A DNA stretch of 64,000 bases from Sphingopyxis sp. BSN-002 (GTDB lineage: Bacteria > Pseudomonadota > Alphaproteobacteria > Sphingomonadales > Sphingomonadaceae). The DNA is taken from positions 3,366,501 to 3,430,500 of the forward strand of contig NZ_CP091804.1 of assembly GCF_022024275.1 (NCBI RefSeq). Direction: 5' to 3'. The first letter of the stretch is position 1; each line of letters opens with the position of its first letter. The notes under the pieces are model-generated. The model saw only the letters and a program-made list of their open reading frames with translations. It had not been told where the DNA came from and made no database searches. The position numbers and the translations under genes were made by a program. Below, piece after piece: positions 1 through 7,996 of this stretch.

Positions 1-583
1 CCCTGCCGTGCCGGCCGTCGTGCCGTCCGATCTCGTCAGGCGCCGCCCCGACATTGCGCAGGCCGAATATTCGCTGGCGGCGACCGATGCCAATCTGCGC
101 GCTGCGCGGGCGCAGTTCCTGCCCCAGATTCGCCTGTCGGCGTCGGGCGGCGCGGCGATCTCGTCGCTGCTGGGCGATCCGATTACCATCTGGTCGGTCG
201 GCGGCAGCATCCTCGCGCCGATCTTTTCGGGCGGGCGGTTGGAAGGGCAGTTCGACGCGGCGACGGCGCAGCGCGACCAGGCCGCCTTCGCTTATCGCAA
301 GACCGTGCTCACGGCGTTTCGCGAGGTCGAGGATCAGCTGGCGCTGATCGACCGGCTGGGCGCGCAGGAGCAAGCGTTGCTCGCCCAGCGTACCGCAGTT
401 GCCGAAGTGCTGCGCCACGCGACGAACCGCTATCGTGCCGGCTATTCGCCTTATCTGGAGCAGATCGACGCGCAGCGTGCGCTGCTTTCGGTCGACCAGT
501 CGCTTATTCAGCTGCGCGCCGATCGCCTCAATGCCTATGTCGCGCTTTACCAGGCGCTGGGCGGAGGCATCGACGGCGCATGA
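1..583 (+). CDS. RND efflux outer membrane factor, NodT/TolC family (C-terminal part)
   Basis: Partial gene; its 5' end lies left of the window. The visible 193 or so residues are the C-terminal half of a TolC-like outer membrane factor. They include VRRRPDIAQAEYSL near the start of the visible part, a region rich in Ala/Gln/Arg that would form the periplasmic helical barrel, and a beta segment around PIFSGGRLEG. Proteins of this family form the outer membrane channel of tripartite RND pumps. The stop overlaps the start of the next gene in an ATGA, which suggests translational coupling. The membrane fusion and RND subunits would be expected upstream, outside the window. Substrate unknown. Confidence 0.9.
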   Translation, partial: PAVPAVVPSDLVRRRPDIAQAEYSLAATDANLRAARAQFLPQIRLSASGGAAISSLLGDPITIWSVGGSILAPIFSGGRLEGQFDAATAQRDQAAFAYRKTVLTAFREVEDQLALIDRLGAQEQALLAQRTAVAEVLRHATNRYRAGYSPYLEQIDAQRALLSVDQSLIQLRADRLNAYVALYQALGGGIDGA

Positions 584-1743
584 CGATGGCGTCGGCTACC
601 GCCCTGCAGACGCGTGGCGACTGGCTGACGATGCTGCGGACGATCGTGGCGCCCGTCCTGCGCCATGGCGCCGCCGGAACGCTGAAGAGCGCGATGCCGG
701 TCGAGGCTCCCACCGGCGGCGAGGGGCGGCGGCATTTTACGCATCTGGAGGCTTGCGGGCGAATGCTCGCGGGGCTGGCGCCATGGCTGGAACTCGAAGG
801 GCTGACCGGTGAAGAGGCGGCGTGGCAGCATGAGGCGCGCGGACAGGCGCAGGCGCTGATCGCGTCGATTACCGATCCCGCATCGCCCGATCATGTCGAT
901 TTCGGCCTCGGGTTGCAGCCGCTGGTCGATGCCGCTTTCCTTGCGCAGGCGATCCTGCGGGCGCCGACCATCCTGTGGAACGACCTTCCTCCCGCTGTGC
1001 GCACCCATATCGTCCGCGAAATGGCGGCGACGCGGTGGATCACGCCGGCGTCGAACAACTGGCTGCTCTTCGCGGCGATGATCGAGACGCTGTTCGCCGC
1101 TCTCAAGCTGGATTTCGATCCCATGCGTATTGACCGGGCGATCCGGCAGTTCGACACATGGTATGTCGGCGACGGCTGGTATGGCGACGGGCCCGCCTTT
1201 CGTTTCGACTATTACAACAGCTTCGTCATCCATCCTTTTCTTGTCGATATCCTGCGCGTGCTGCCGCGCGAGCCGGAATGGCAGGAGTTCGGCGCGCGGC
1301 AGACGGGACGCGCGCAGCGCCACGCCGTGCAGCTCGAACGGATGATCGCACCCGATGGCACGATGCCGGCGATCGGGCGATCGCTCACCTACCGCTGCGG
1401 CAATCTGCACCTGCTCGCTCAGCTCGCCCTGCTCGGCAAACTGCCGTCCGGAGTGGCGGCGGGGCAGGTGCGGAGCGCCATGTCGCTTGCCATGACGCGC
1501 ACCCTTGCGGCGCCGGAGACCTTCGATGACGAAGGATGGCTGACGGTCGGCTATTCGGGGCACCAGCCGGGGCTCGCCGAAGACTATATTTCGACCGGCA
1601 GCCTCTATCTCTGCACCGCTGCCTTCCTGCCGCTTGGGCTCGCGCCGAATGATCCGTTCTGGGAGGATGTTGGGGCTTCGCCCACCGCCGTTCGTTTGTG
1701 CGAGGGGCAGGATGTCGTGCGGGATCGCGCGATCGAGGGGTAG
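580..1743 (+). CDS. DUF2264 domain-containing protein
   Basis: A protein of 387 residues recognised as DUF2264 from its overall layout: a helical N-terminal half with ASNNWLLFAAMIE (about 157-169), followed by an aromatic and glycine-rich segment GDGWYGDGPAFRFDYYNSF (about 198-216). No signal peptide or membrane segment is visible, so it is probably cytoplasmic. DUF2264 proteins are often near carbohydrate genes and resemble alpha/alpha toroid glycosidases, but the activity is not established. The ATG overlaps the stop of the efflux gene; a second in-frame ATG two codons later (586) is an equally good start. Its partnership with an efflux channel is unexplained. Confidence 0.75.
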   Translation: MTMASATALQTRGDWLTMLRTIVAPVLRHGAAGTLKSAMPVEAPTGGEGRRHFTHLEACGRMLAGLAPWLELEGLTGEEAAWQHEARGQAQALIASITDPASPDHVDFGLGLQPLVDAAFLAQAILRAPTILWNDLPPAVRTHIVREMAATRWITPASNNWLLFAAMIETLFAALKLDFDPMRIDRAIRQFDTWYVGDGWYGDGPAFRFDYYNSFVIHPFLVDILRVLPREPEWQEFGARQTGRAQRHAVQLERMIAPDGTMPAIGRSLTYRCGNLHLLAQLALLGKLPSGVAAGQVRSAMSLAMTRTLAAPETFDDEGWLTVGYSGHQPGLAEDYISTGSLYLCTAAFLPLGLAPNDPFWEDVGASPTAVRLCEGQDVVRDRAIEG

Positions 1744-1854
1744 GCGGCACCGAGCCGCGGTCGGATGTGCGGTCGCGAAGGCTGTGCGTTGCAGTTTGCC
1801 CCGAAAGGGTTCAGAGAGCCGATCCGATGATCCCGCCCCCCGGGGCAGGATCCC

Positions 1855-1929
1855 GATGAGGCCACGTCCTCCCTGCATTTCGCGGGTTTCAGGTCCGGGA
1901 CGGCCCGGCAGTCCATGAAGGAGGCTGTC
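1855..1929 (+). promoter_or_regulatory. candidate guanidine-II (mini-ykkC) riboswitch upstream of the SMR exporter gene
   Basis: Two hairpins precede the exporter start. P2 is a perfect CCGGG-ACGG-CCCGG stem-loop (1895-1908); the ACGG loop matches the ACGR loops that define guanidine-II riboswitches. P1 is weaker, GAGG (1858-1861) pairing with CCTC (1868-1871) around a loop containing ACGT rather than ACGR. The linker is 23 nt, within the class range. The 3' strand of P1 reads CCTCC and is complementary to the GGAGG Shine-Dalgarno just before the ATG at 1930. Stabilising P1 with ligand would therefore free the ribosome site. The class assignment is inference; the degenerate P1 loop is the main weakness. 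Confidence 0.5.
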
Positions 1930-2250
1930 ATGCCCTGGATATATCTGACTGTAGCGGGATTTTTCGAGATCGTCTGGGCTTTTTCCATGAAGCAGTCCGA
2001 CGGTTTCACGCGTCCCGTTCCCACCATCATCACCGTGGCCGCGATGATCGCGAGCTTCGCGCTGCTGTCGCTCTCGATGAAATCGCTGCCGCTTGGCACC
2101 GCCTATACGATCTGGACGGGGATCGGCGCGGTCGGCGCCTTCGTCGTCGGGATCGCCTGGCTTGGCGAGACGGCAAGCGCGATGCGTATCGTCGCGGCGC
2201 TGCTGATCGTTTCGGGTCTGGTGTTGATGAAGATATCGGCACCCGCTTGA
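1930..2250 (+). CDS. sugE: SMR-family guanidinium/quaternary ammonium exporter (SugE/Gdx type)
   Basis: A 106-residue four-helix small multidrug resistance protein. It starts MPWIYLTVAGFFEIVWAF, placing the essential membrane Glu at position 13 in the context typical of the SugE/Gdx branch, and it has the GTAYTIWTGIGAVG helix 3 motif. Gdx proteins export guanidinium in exchange for protons as antiparallel dimers in the inner membrane. The start at 1930 is chosen because AAGGAGG lies 6-7 nt upstream; an earlier in-frame ATG at 1915 overlaps the riboswitch hairpin tail. The upstream candidate guanidine-II element supports guanidinium as the substrate. Confidence 0.9.
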   Translation: MPWIYLTVAGFFEIVWAFSMKQSDGFTRPVPTIITVAAMIASFALLSLSMKSLPLGTAYTIWTGIGAVGAFVVGIAWLGETASAMRIVAALLIVSGLVLMKISAPA

Positions 2251-2253
2251 CTA

Positions 2254-2269
2254 TTGACATGGCTGTCAA
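2254..2269. promoter_or_regulatory. palindromic operator-like site upstream of the MFS permease
   Basis: A perfect inverted repeat TTGACA-TGGC-TGTCAA lies between the exporter stop and the MFS start. Its size and symmetry fit a dimeric TetR-like repressor. TTGACA could also serve as a -35 box. No cognate regulator gene is adjacent. Confidence 0.4.
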
Positions 2270-2303
2270 CAGCTGAAACTCTCGGTGCCGAGAGGATCGC
2301 AGC

Positions 2304-3632
2304 TTGGCCACCATAGCCCAGTCTCCCACCGGCGCGGCGCCGGAACAATCCGCGCTGCGGCCACGGACGGTTGCTGCCTATGCCGCTACGGCGGGGCCGA
2401 CCGCGATGCTCGCGCTGCCCTTCAGCGTCTATCTGCCGCCCTATATTGCAGAGGGCGGGGCGATCCCCGTGGCGCTCGTCGGGCTGCTCTTTTCACTGAC
2501 GACCGTATGGGACGGCGTGGTCGATCCGTTGATCGGGACGATGATCGACCGCTTTCGCCCCGGTATGGGGGCGCACCGCCGCTGGATGCTGAGCGCGCTC
2601 GTGCCGCTTTCGCTTCTGCTCGCGGTGATCGTGATCGTGGGCAACACGCTGCCCTTTGCAGCGCTATTTCTGGTGATGGTGCTCTTCTATTCGAGTTTCA
2701 GCCTCTATGAGGTCGCCCAATTGTCATGGGGCGCGGCGCTGGTCCGCAGTCCGGCGGACAGCGCGCTTCTCTATGGGGCGCGCGACTGGTTCACCAAGAT
2801 CGCGCTGATCGTCGCTTTCGCCGCCCCGGCGGCTGCGCAGATATTGATCCCCGGCGTCGACCTGCAGGGGCGGATCATGGCCTATGCGGCCATTTTCCTG
2901 ATATTGGCGCCGGTTGCGCTGATCGCGATCGCCGGCGTACCGGCGCGCGCCGTGGTCGTCGAGCCGGGCATCGGCTGGCGGCGCGAGATCGGGGCGTCGC
3001 TGTCTTTCCCGCCGCTGATGCTGTTGCTGGGTGTCCAGTTTCTCAACAGCTTCGCTTTCGGATCGCTGACCTCGCTCTTCGTCTTCTTCGCCGCATCGGT
3101 GCTCGACCTCGACAGCCAGAGTGCCCTTCTGCTTTTCGCGAGCTTCATCGGCGGGGCGATCGCGTCGCCGGTCTGGACCCTGCTTGCGCGGCGGTTCGGC
3201 AAGCCCCTGATGATGATGGCAATGGCCCTGCTGATCTCGTCGCTGCTGTTCGCGACGCTCGTGCAGGAGCCGCGCGGCTTTGTGCAGGCGGCGATCTTTT
3301 CGCTGATGCTGGGCACCGGCTTCGTCGGATTGCTCTTCACCTATTCGATGCTCGCCGACCTGATCCCGCGCGACGCGGAGCGGTGCGGGCGGAATCGTTC
3401 GGCCTTCCTCTTTGCGCTGCTGAACCTGATGGCCAAGTTCGGCGTCGCCGCCGCGATCGCGGTCAGCTATGTGCTGCTCGACCTTGTCGGCTTCGATCCG
3501 AAGAATGGCGCAGCTGCGGCGCGCGAGCTGCATCTGCTGTTCGTGTTGCAGCCGGCGGCGAGCTGGATGCTGATGATCGGGCTGCTCGTCCTGATGCATC
3601 GTCATGCCGCGCGACGGCCTGCCAGCCTTTGA
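2304..3632 (+). CDS. MFS transporter, GPH (sugar:cation symporter) branch
   Basis: A 442-residue polytopic inner membrane protein with about 12 predicted helices. The motif IDRFRPGMGAHRRWML (around residues 80-95) matches the loop 2-3 signature of the glycoside-pentoside-hexuronide MFS branch. Such proteins usually co-transport sugars or related small molecules with Na+ or H+; the substrate here cannot be read. No ATG lies near the N-terminus, so a TTG start at 2304 is used, preceded by GAGAGGA. A palindromic site lies about 35 nt upstream and may be its operator. It is a single gene, followed by the secE region. Confidence 0.85.
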   Translation: MATIAQSPTGAAPEQSALRPRTVAAYAATAGPTAMLALPFSVYLPPYIAEGGAIPVALVGLLFSLTTVWDGVVDPLIGTMIDRFRPGMGAHRRWMLSALVPLSLLLAVIVIVGNTLPFAALFLVMVLFYSSFSLYEVAQLSWGAALVRSPADSALLYGARDWFTKIALIVAFAAPAAAQILIPGVDLQGRIMAYAAIFLILAPVALIAIAGVPARAVVVEPGIGWRREIGASLSFPPLMLLLGVQFLNSFAFGSLTSLFVFFAASVLDLDSQSALLLFASFIGGAIASPVWTLLARRFGKPLMMMAMALLISSLLFATLVQEPRGFVQAAIFSLMLGTGFVGLLFTYSMLADLIPRDAERCGRNRSAFLFALLNLMAKFGVAAAIAVSYVLLDLVGFDPKNGAAAARELHLLFVLQPAASWMLMIGLLVLMHRHAARRPASL

Positions 3633-3818
3633 CTTGCAATCGCCGTGGGGCACCGGTAAAGGCCGCATCATTCGGACAGATGCGCCGTTTTCCTTCCGCC
3701 TTTCGCCGACATGCTCGGGGAGGGTGGGCGGACTATTGCCCGAAGCGCGCTTGACGCGCCGGGGGCGGCAACCCATCTGGCCCGGATCATTGGACGTTTG
3801 AAGGACAGGACGCGCGAC

Positions 3819-4016
3819 ATGGCCAAGCCCAAAATTGGCGAATTCGTCAACCAGGTGAAGACCGAAGCCACCAAGATCGTGTGGCCGACAAGCCGCGAGA
3901 CCGTGCAGACCACCATCCTGGTGCTGATCATGACCACGATCCTGTCACTCTTCTTCTTCGGCGTCGACACGATCTTCAAATTCATCGTCAGCTGGCTGAC
4001 GTCGCTCGCGCGCTAA
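3819..4016 (+). CDS. secE: preprotein translocase subunit SecE
   Basis: A 65-residue single-span SecE: an amphipathic N-terminal region GEFVNQVKTEATKIVWPTSRET carrying the conserved Lys-Ile-Val-Trp-Pro element, then one transmembrane helix (about 32-55). SecE clamps SecY in the Sec translocon at the inner membrane. The start at 3819 gives the normal length; earlier in-frame codons would add a non-conserved tail. It is followed 37 bp later by nusG, the classical pairing. The tRNA-Trp often found just upstream in other bacteria is not present in the preceding 186 bp. A TTGACG at 3751 could be a -35 box, but the matching -10 is poor. Confidence 0.95.
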   Translation: MAKPKIGEFVNQVKTEATKIVWPTSRETVQTTILVLIMTTILSLFFFGVDTIFKFIVSWLTSLAR

Positions 4017-4053
4017 GTCGCGGGGCCACAGGACTCAAAAGGGATACGCAATC

Positions 4054-4590
4054 ATGGCGCGCTGGTACATCATTCACGCCTATTCGGGCTTCGAGAACAA
4101 GGTGCGCGATTCGGTGCTCGCCGAAGCCGAGCGCATGGGCCTTACCGATTTCGTCGAATCGGTCGAAGTGCCGGTCGAAACGGTGACCGAAGTGAAGCGC
4201 GGCAAGAAGGTGCAGGCCGAGCGCAAGTTCTTCCCCGGCTATGTCCTCGCCAAGCTGACGATGACCGACGACGTCTATCACCTCGTCAAGAACACGCCGA
4301 AGGTGACGGGCTTCCTGGGTTCGATGGGCAAGCCGCAGGCGATCAGTGAAGCCGAAGCCGCGCGCATCCTGAACAGCAAGGAAGAGGCCGCGGCGCGTCC
4401 GAAGACCGAAATCCGCGTCGACTATGAAATCGGCGATCAGGTCAAGGTGCTCGAAGGGCCGTTCGCAAGCTTCAACGGCGTCGTCGAGGAACTCGATTTC
4501 GACAAGGCGCGCGTCAAGGTGTCGGTGTCGATCTTTGGTCGTGCGACCCCCGTCGAGCTCGATTTCGAGCAGGTCGAACGCATGAAGTGA
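4054..4590 (+). CDS. nusG: transcription termination/antitermination factor NusG
   Basis: A 178-residue NusG: the N-terminal NGN domain begins ARWYIIHAYSGFENKV and contains FFPGYVLAKL; the C-terminal KOW domain contains DQVKVLEGPFASFNGVVEELD (about 128-150). It binds RNA polymerase and couples it to Rho or to the ribosome. It lies directly after secE. The normal next gene would be rplK, but here a thioesterase gene intervenes. Confidence 0.98.
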   Translation: MARWYIIHAYSGFENKVRDSVLAEAERMGLTDFVESVEVPVETVTEVKRGKKVQAERKFFPGYVLAKLTMTDDVYHLVKNTPKVTGFLGSMGKPQAISEAEAARILNSKEEAAARPKTEIRVDYEIGDQVKVLEGPFASFNGVVEELDFDKARVKVSVSIFGRATPVELDFEQVERMK

Positions 4591-4604
4591 CGACCCCGAC
4601 AGGT

Positions 4605-4634
4605 CGTCATCCCCGCGAAGGCGGGGGCCCAGCG
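4605..4634. repeat. short palindromic repeat (REP-like), also a possible terminator
   Basis: Just after nusG the sequence CGTCATCCCCGCGAAG is followed by GCGGGGGCCC, forming a hairpin CCCCGC/GCGGGG. The same CGTCAT-CCCCGC/CCCGGC core recurs at 12995, 13074-13096, 41230-41301 and 46167-46195, so it looks like a dispersed palindromic family. It may end the secE-nusG transcript. Confidence 0.55.
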
Positions 4635-4651
4635 AAAGAATGGATTGCCGC

Positions 4652-5587
4652 ATGAGCCTGACTCCCGACGAGATTCAGGCCCGCATTGATCGCGCGCGCG
4701 AGATTCAGGCCGCCTTTTCGCCTGAAAAGGTCGTCGCGGCGGTGACGCGGCTGTTCGATCTGGAACGCGTTCCTGGCCTTGAGGACGAATTTACCTTTCC
4801 GGCGTTCAACAAGCCCACGCGGCAGCGCATCTTTGGCGGGCAGGTGATCGCGCAGGCGCTGGTCGCCGCGGCGCGAACCGTTGACCCCGACAAGTCGGCG
4901 CATTCGCTGCATGCCTATTTTCTGCGCGGTGGCGACGAAGCGAAGCCGCTGCATTTCCGCGTGCACCGCGACTTCGACGGGCGCAGCTTTGCCAACCGCC
5001 GCGTCGTCGTGCGACAGGACGGCAAGGTGATCTTCAACCTGACCGCGTCCTTCCACGCACCCGAGCAAGGCGTGACCCATCAGGTATCGATGCCCGACCT
5101 GTTGCCGCCCGAGCAATGTGCCGAATTCGTCGAGAATATGGCGGCCGACCCTAATGTCAGCGACGCGCAGCTCGATCGCATGGCTCGCCTGCGGCCATTC
5201 GAAATCCGCAGCTTCCGGCCACCGTCGACCGAAAAGGCGAGCGCGCATTATCAATGGTATCGGCTCGCTGCGCCGATCGGCGACGATCCGCTGCTGCATC
5301 GTGCCTTTCTGGCCTATGCGTCCGATATGGGGTTGCTCTCCTCTTCGCTGCTTCCCCACGGTTTCACCTGGTCGACCCCGGGCCTGTTCTCTACAAGCCT
5401 CGATCACGCGATGTGGTTTCACGACGATATTCGGGTCGACGACTGGTTCGTCTATGTGATGGACAGCGACTGGACGGGCGGCAGCCGCGGGATCAACCGC
5501 GGCCTTGTCTATCGTCGCGATGGAACGCTGATCGCATCGGCGATGCAGGAAGGGCTGCTGCGCGTCGCGCCGCCGCCTGACGCATAA
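4652..5587 (+). CDS. tesB: acyl-CoA thioesterase II (TesB)
   Basis: A 311-residue double hot-dog thioesterase. FGGQVIAQALVAA (about 61-73) is the first hot-dog helix signature and SLHAYFLRGGD the strand after it; the second domain contains SLDHAMWFHDD and ends YRRDGTLIASAMQEGLLR. TesB hydrolyses medium and long acyl-CoAs in the cytosol. The start at 4652 (MSLTPDEIQ) is preferred over an ATG four codons earlier because it gives the conserved N-terminus, although neither has a strong ribosome site. The gene sits between nusG and rplK, interrupting a normally contiguous ribosomal/transcription cluster. Confidence 0.9.
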   Translation: MSLTPDEIQARIDRAREIQAAFSPEKVVAAVTRLFDLERVPGLEDEFTFPAFNKPTRQRIFGGQVIAQALVAAARTVDPDKSAHSLHAYFLRGGDEAKPLHFRVHRDFDGRSFANRRVVVRQDGKVIFNLTASFHAPEQGVTHQVSMPDLLPPEQCAEFVENMAADPNVSDAQLDRMARLRPFEIRSFRPPSTEKASAHYQWYRLAAPIGDDPLLHRAFLAYASDMGLLSSSLLPHGFTWSTPGLFSTSLDHAMWFHDDIRVDDWFVYVMDSDWTGGSRGINRGLVYRRDGTLIASAMQEGLLRVAPPPDA

Positions 5588-5742
5588 GGCTTGTTTTCCG
5601 CGGCGTTTGCGCATATGGGCGCCGCTTCGCGTCAGACAAGGGCGTGATTCCGCGCGGGAGGAAGGGGTGATGCCTTTCTGTTCGACCGCTTATTTTGAGC
5701 CTTGGATCCCGGTCCGGGGCGACAGAAAGAAAGGAGGCCATC

Positions 5743-6174
5743 ATGGCCAAGAAAATCAGCGGCTACATCAAGCTGCAGGTGCCCGCCGGCACCGCCAACC
5801 CCTCGCCGCCGCTCGGGCCGGCACTGGGTCAGCGCGGCGTCAACATCATGGAATTCTGCAAGGCGTTCAACGCCGCGACCGACGGCATGGAAAAGGGCAC
5901 GCCGACCCCGACCATCATCACCGTCTTTGCCGACAAGAGCTTCTCGTTCATCACGAAGACGCCCCCGGCGACCTATCTGATCAAGAAGGCCGCGAACCTG
6001 AAGTCGGGTTCGAAGGAGCCCGGCAAGATCAGCGGTGGCAAGATCGCCCGCTCGAAGCTGACCGAAATCGCCGAGATCAAGATGAAGGATCTCAACGCGA
6101 ACGATCTGGAACAGGCAACGAAGATCATCGAGGGCAGCGCGCGCTCGATGGGCCTCGAAGTGACGGAGGGCTGA
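5743..6174 (+). CDS. rplK: 50S ribosomal protein L11
   Basis: A 143-residue L11, with the N-terminal signature [20 protein letters not shown] (about 20-39) and a C-terminal rRNA-binding domain ending [12 protein letters not shown]. It binds the GTPase-centre 23S rRNA. The start at 5743 is fixed by AAGGAGG 6 nt upstream and by the universal MAKKI N-terminus. The 155-bp region upstream contains TTGTTT (5591) and TATGGG (5614) spaced by 17 bp, a weak promoter candidate. Four bases separate it from rplA. Confidence 0.98.
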   Translation: MAKKISGYIKLQVPAGTANPSPPLGPALGQRGVNIMEFCKAFNAATDGMEKGTPTPTIITVFADKSFSFITKTPPATYLIKKAANLKSGSKEPGKISGGKIARSKLTEIAEIKMKDLNANDLEQATKIIEGSARSMGLEVTEG

Positions 6175-6178
6175 TCAG

Positions 6179-6877
6179 ATGGCCAAGCTGACCAAGAAGC
6201 AGAAAGCCCTTGAGGGCAAGGTCGACGCGCTGAAGCTTCACGCCGTCGACGAAGCGATCAAGACCGTTCGCGAACTGGCCTCGGCCAAGTTCGACGAAAC
6301 GCTCGAAATCGCGATGAACCTCGGCGTCGATCCGCGCCACGCCGACCAGATGGTCCGCGGCGTCGTCACGCTGCCCGCCGGTACCGGCAAGGACGTCAAG
6401 GTTGCCGTGTTCGCGCGCGGCGACAACGCCGACAAGGCGCTGGCCGCCGGCGCCGACAAGGTCGGTGCCGAAGACCTGATGGAAGACATGCTCGCGGGCA
6501 ACCTCGACTATGGCCGCGTCATCGCGACGCCGGACATGATGGGCATCGTCGGCCGCCTCGGCAAGACGCTGGGTCCGAAGGGCCTGATGCCGAACCCGAA
6601 GCTGGGCACCGTGACCCCGAACGTCGCCGAAGCCGTGAAGGCCGCCAAGGGCGGTCAGATCGAATTCCGCGTCGAAAAGGTCGGGATCATCCACGCCGGC
6701 ATCGGCAAGCTGTCGTTCGGCGAGGAAAAGCTCCGCCAGAACTTCGACGCCTTCGTCGATGCGATCGTCAAGGCCAAGCCGGCAGGCGCGAAGGGCAAAT
6801 ATGTCCGCAAGATCGCGCTGTCGTCGTCGATGGGCCCGGGCGTAAAGGTCGACACGGCCGACGTCACCGGCGCCTGA
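6179..6877 (+). CDS. rplA: 50S ribosomal protein L1
   Basis: A 232-residue L1 with the family signature [16 protein letters not shown] in the middle and the usual two-domain length. L1 binds 23S rRNA at the mobile stalk by the E site and, in well-studied bacteria, autoregulates its operon by binding mRNA. It follows rplK by 4 nt and is ended by a strong terminator, so the L10/L7-12 genes, normally next, are not co-transcribed here. Confidence 0.98.
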   Translation: MAKLTKKQKALEGKVDALKLHAVDEAIKTVRELASAKFDETLEIAMNLGVDPRHADQMVRGVVTLPAGTGKDVKVAVFARGDNADKALAAGADKVGAEDLMEDMLAGNLDYGRVIATPDMMGIVGRLGKTLGPKGLMPNPKLGTVTPNVAEAVKAAKGGQIEFRVEKVGIIHAGIGKLSFGEEKLRQNFDAFVDAIVKAKPAGAKGKYVRKIALSSSMGPGVKVDTADVTGA

Positions 6878-6898
6878 TCGGCACCGCAACGATTCAGG

Positions 6899-6930
6899 AA
6901 AGGGCCGGGGGAAACTCCGGCCCTTTTCTT
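6899..6930 (+). terminator. Rho-independent terminator after rplA
   Basis: AAAGGGCCGG and CCGGCCCTTTT form a GC-rich stem with a short A-rich loop followed by a T run ending in CTT. It closes the rplKA transcript. Confidence 0.9.
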
Positions 6931-7191
6931 GTGCGCGGGCTGGAAGATGGTGAACCGCCGCCGCCTTGTGACATCGTCCCGGGATGCGGTCGGCGCGAGG
7001 GCCGTGTGATATTCCAAAGTTCAGTGAAGGTCAGCCCTGTGCGGTGCCGATCGGATCTCGTGGCAAGCCGGGTAGCAACCGTTTTATCTACCAGATGAAA
7101 GACCGGACGAAGGCTGACACAGCCGGATAATGTAGGAAAGGCCTATTTGAAGGCGACGGCGTCTTCGGGGTGGGAAGCGGACACCGCCCTC
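6931..7191. other. intergenic stretch between rplA and the Imm8-like gene
   Basis: About 260 bp beyond the rplA terminator with no convincing gene, RNA or repeat. Reading frames here lack ribosome sites and recognisable protein. Its lower GC compared with the flanks matches the adjacent Imm8-like gene, so it may be part of the same acquired segment. No toxin fragment could be recognised. Confidence 0.4.
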
Positions 7192-7536
7192 TTAGTCCGC
7201 AAACTCCCATCGCGCCCATTCACCAATTTTACTCGCGATTTCATGCCATTTGGTACCGGTGGCGTGCCGAAGGCGCTTGCGAACATATAGTTCCACCGCA
7301 TCGGGATCGAACTTACGCATGAATAGCCTTTTGCCACCGGGCAGCACTGAGTGTCGATCGAGTTCGGAATCGAGCCAGCCTGGCGAGCAAACATCAAAAT
7401 CGAACAGATCCGCTCCGACGCCGCCCTTAGTGCCAATTTCAGCGCAGACGGTGATACAGAACAAATCTCCGACAGGCCGGATGTCGGTCAGGAACTCCCC
7501 ATGTTGCGTAGCAAGCGATCTAAGTTCTGCTTCCAT
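7192..7536 (-). CDS. Imm8-family immunity-like protein (orphan)
   Basis: A 114-residue soluble acidic protein resembling Imm8 immunity proteins: an N-terminal KxEL-like start (MEAELRSL), a central GDLFCITVCAEIGTKGGVGADLFDFDVCSPGWL in which the Phe-Asp-x-Asp-Val-Cys-x-Pro-x-Trp-Leu core is typical, and a C-terminal helix ending ARWEFAD. Imm8 proteins neutralise polymorphic toxin domains of neighbouring effectors. No toxin, secretion gene or other immunity gene lies nearby, so this would be an orphan. Its base composition is less GC-rich than its neighbours, which suggests acquisition. Family call from memory of the motif; moderate certainty. Confidence 0.6.
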   Translation of the reverse strand: MEAELRSLATQHGEFLTDIRPVGDLFCITVCAEIGTKGGVGADLFDFDVCSPGWLDSELDRHSVLPGGKRLFMRKFDPDAVELYVRKRLRHATGTKWHEIASKIGEWARWEFAD

Positions 7537-7585
7537 TGCGCCAGACTAGGTTAGAGGCACAATGTTCGCAATCGGTCGATTGCTG

Positions 7586-7996
7586 TCATTCCGGCCGGCG
7601 AAACTCGATCAGGTCCCATTTGTTGCCATAGAGGTCGAGGAAGACCGCGACGGTCCCATAGTCGGCCTGCAGCGGTTCGCGCTCGATCCGCACGCCCTTG
7701 TCCAGCAGGTTCTGATAGTCGCGGGCGAAATCGTCGGTCTGCAGGAACAGGAAGACGCGGCCGCCCGACTGGTTGCCGATGAAAGCCGCCTGCTCCTCGT
7801 TTGCGGCGCGTGCGAGCAGGATCGTTGCACCGCCTTCGGGACTGCCCGGCGGGGCGACGAGAACCCAGCGCTTGTCCTGCGCCGGCTGATAGTCGTCGGC
7901 GACCAGCGTGAAGCCGAGGGCGCCGACATAGAAATCGATCGCCTCGTCATAGTCGCGCACGACGAGCGCGATGTGCGCGAGCGACTGGCGCGTCAT
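7586..7996 (-). CDS. VOC family protein (glyoxalase/bleomycin-resistance fold)
   Basis: A 136-residue single vicinal-oxygen-chelate protein: LAHIALVVRDYDEAIDFYVGALGF at the N-terminus (His8 a likely metal ligand) and a C-terminal VAVFLDLYGNKWDLIEF strand pair with Asp/Tyr-Gly-Asn-Lys-Trp-Asp typical of glyoxalase-like members. Substrate unknown. Its ATG overlaps the ccmB stop in an ATGA, so it is translated from the ccmA-ccmB message, although there is no obvious functional link to cytochrome c maturation. Confidence 0.85.
   Translation of the reverse strand: MTRQSLAHIALVVRDYDEAIDFYVGALGFTLVADDYQPAQDKRWVLVAPPGSPEGGATILLARAANEEQAAFIGNQSGGRVFLFLQTDDFARDYQNLLDKGVRIEREPLQADYGTVAVFLDLYGNKWDLIEFRRPE

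Noticed and set aside
1800..1850. Rho-independent terminator after the DUF2264 gene
   Set aside because: GC-rich pairing such as GCCCC/GGGGC is present but no T run follows on the plus strand.
3633..3818. tRNA-Trp upstream of secE, as in other bacteria
   Set aside because: No cloverleaf or T-loop sequence is found in this interval.
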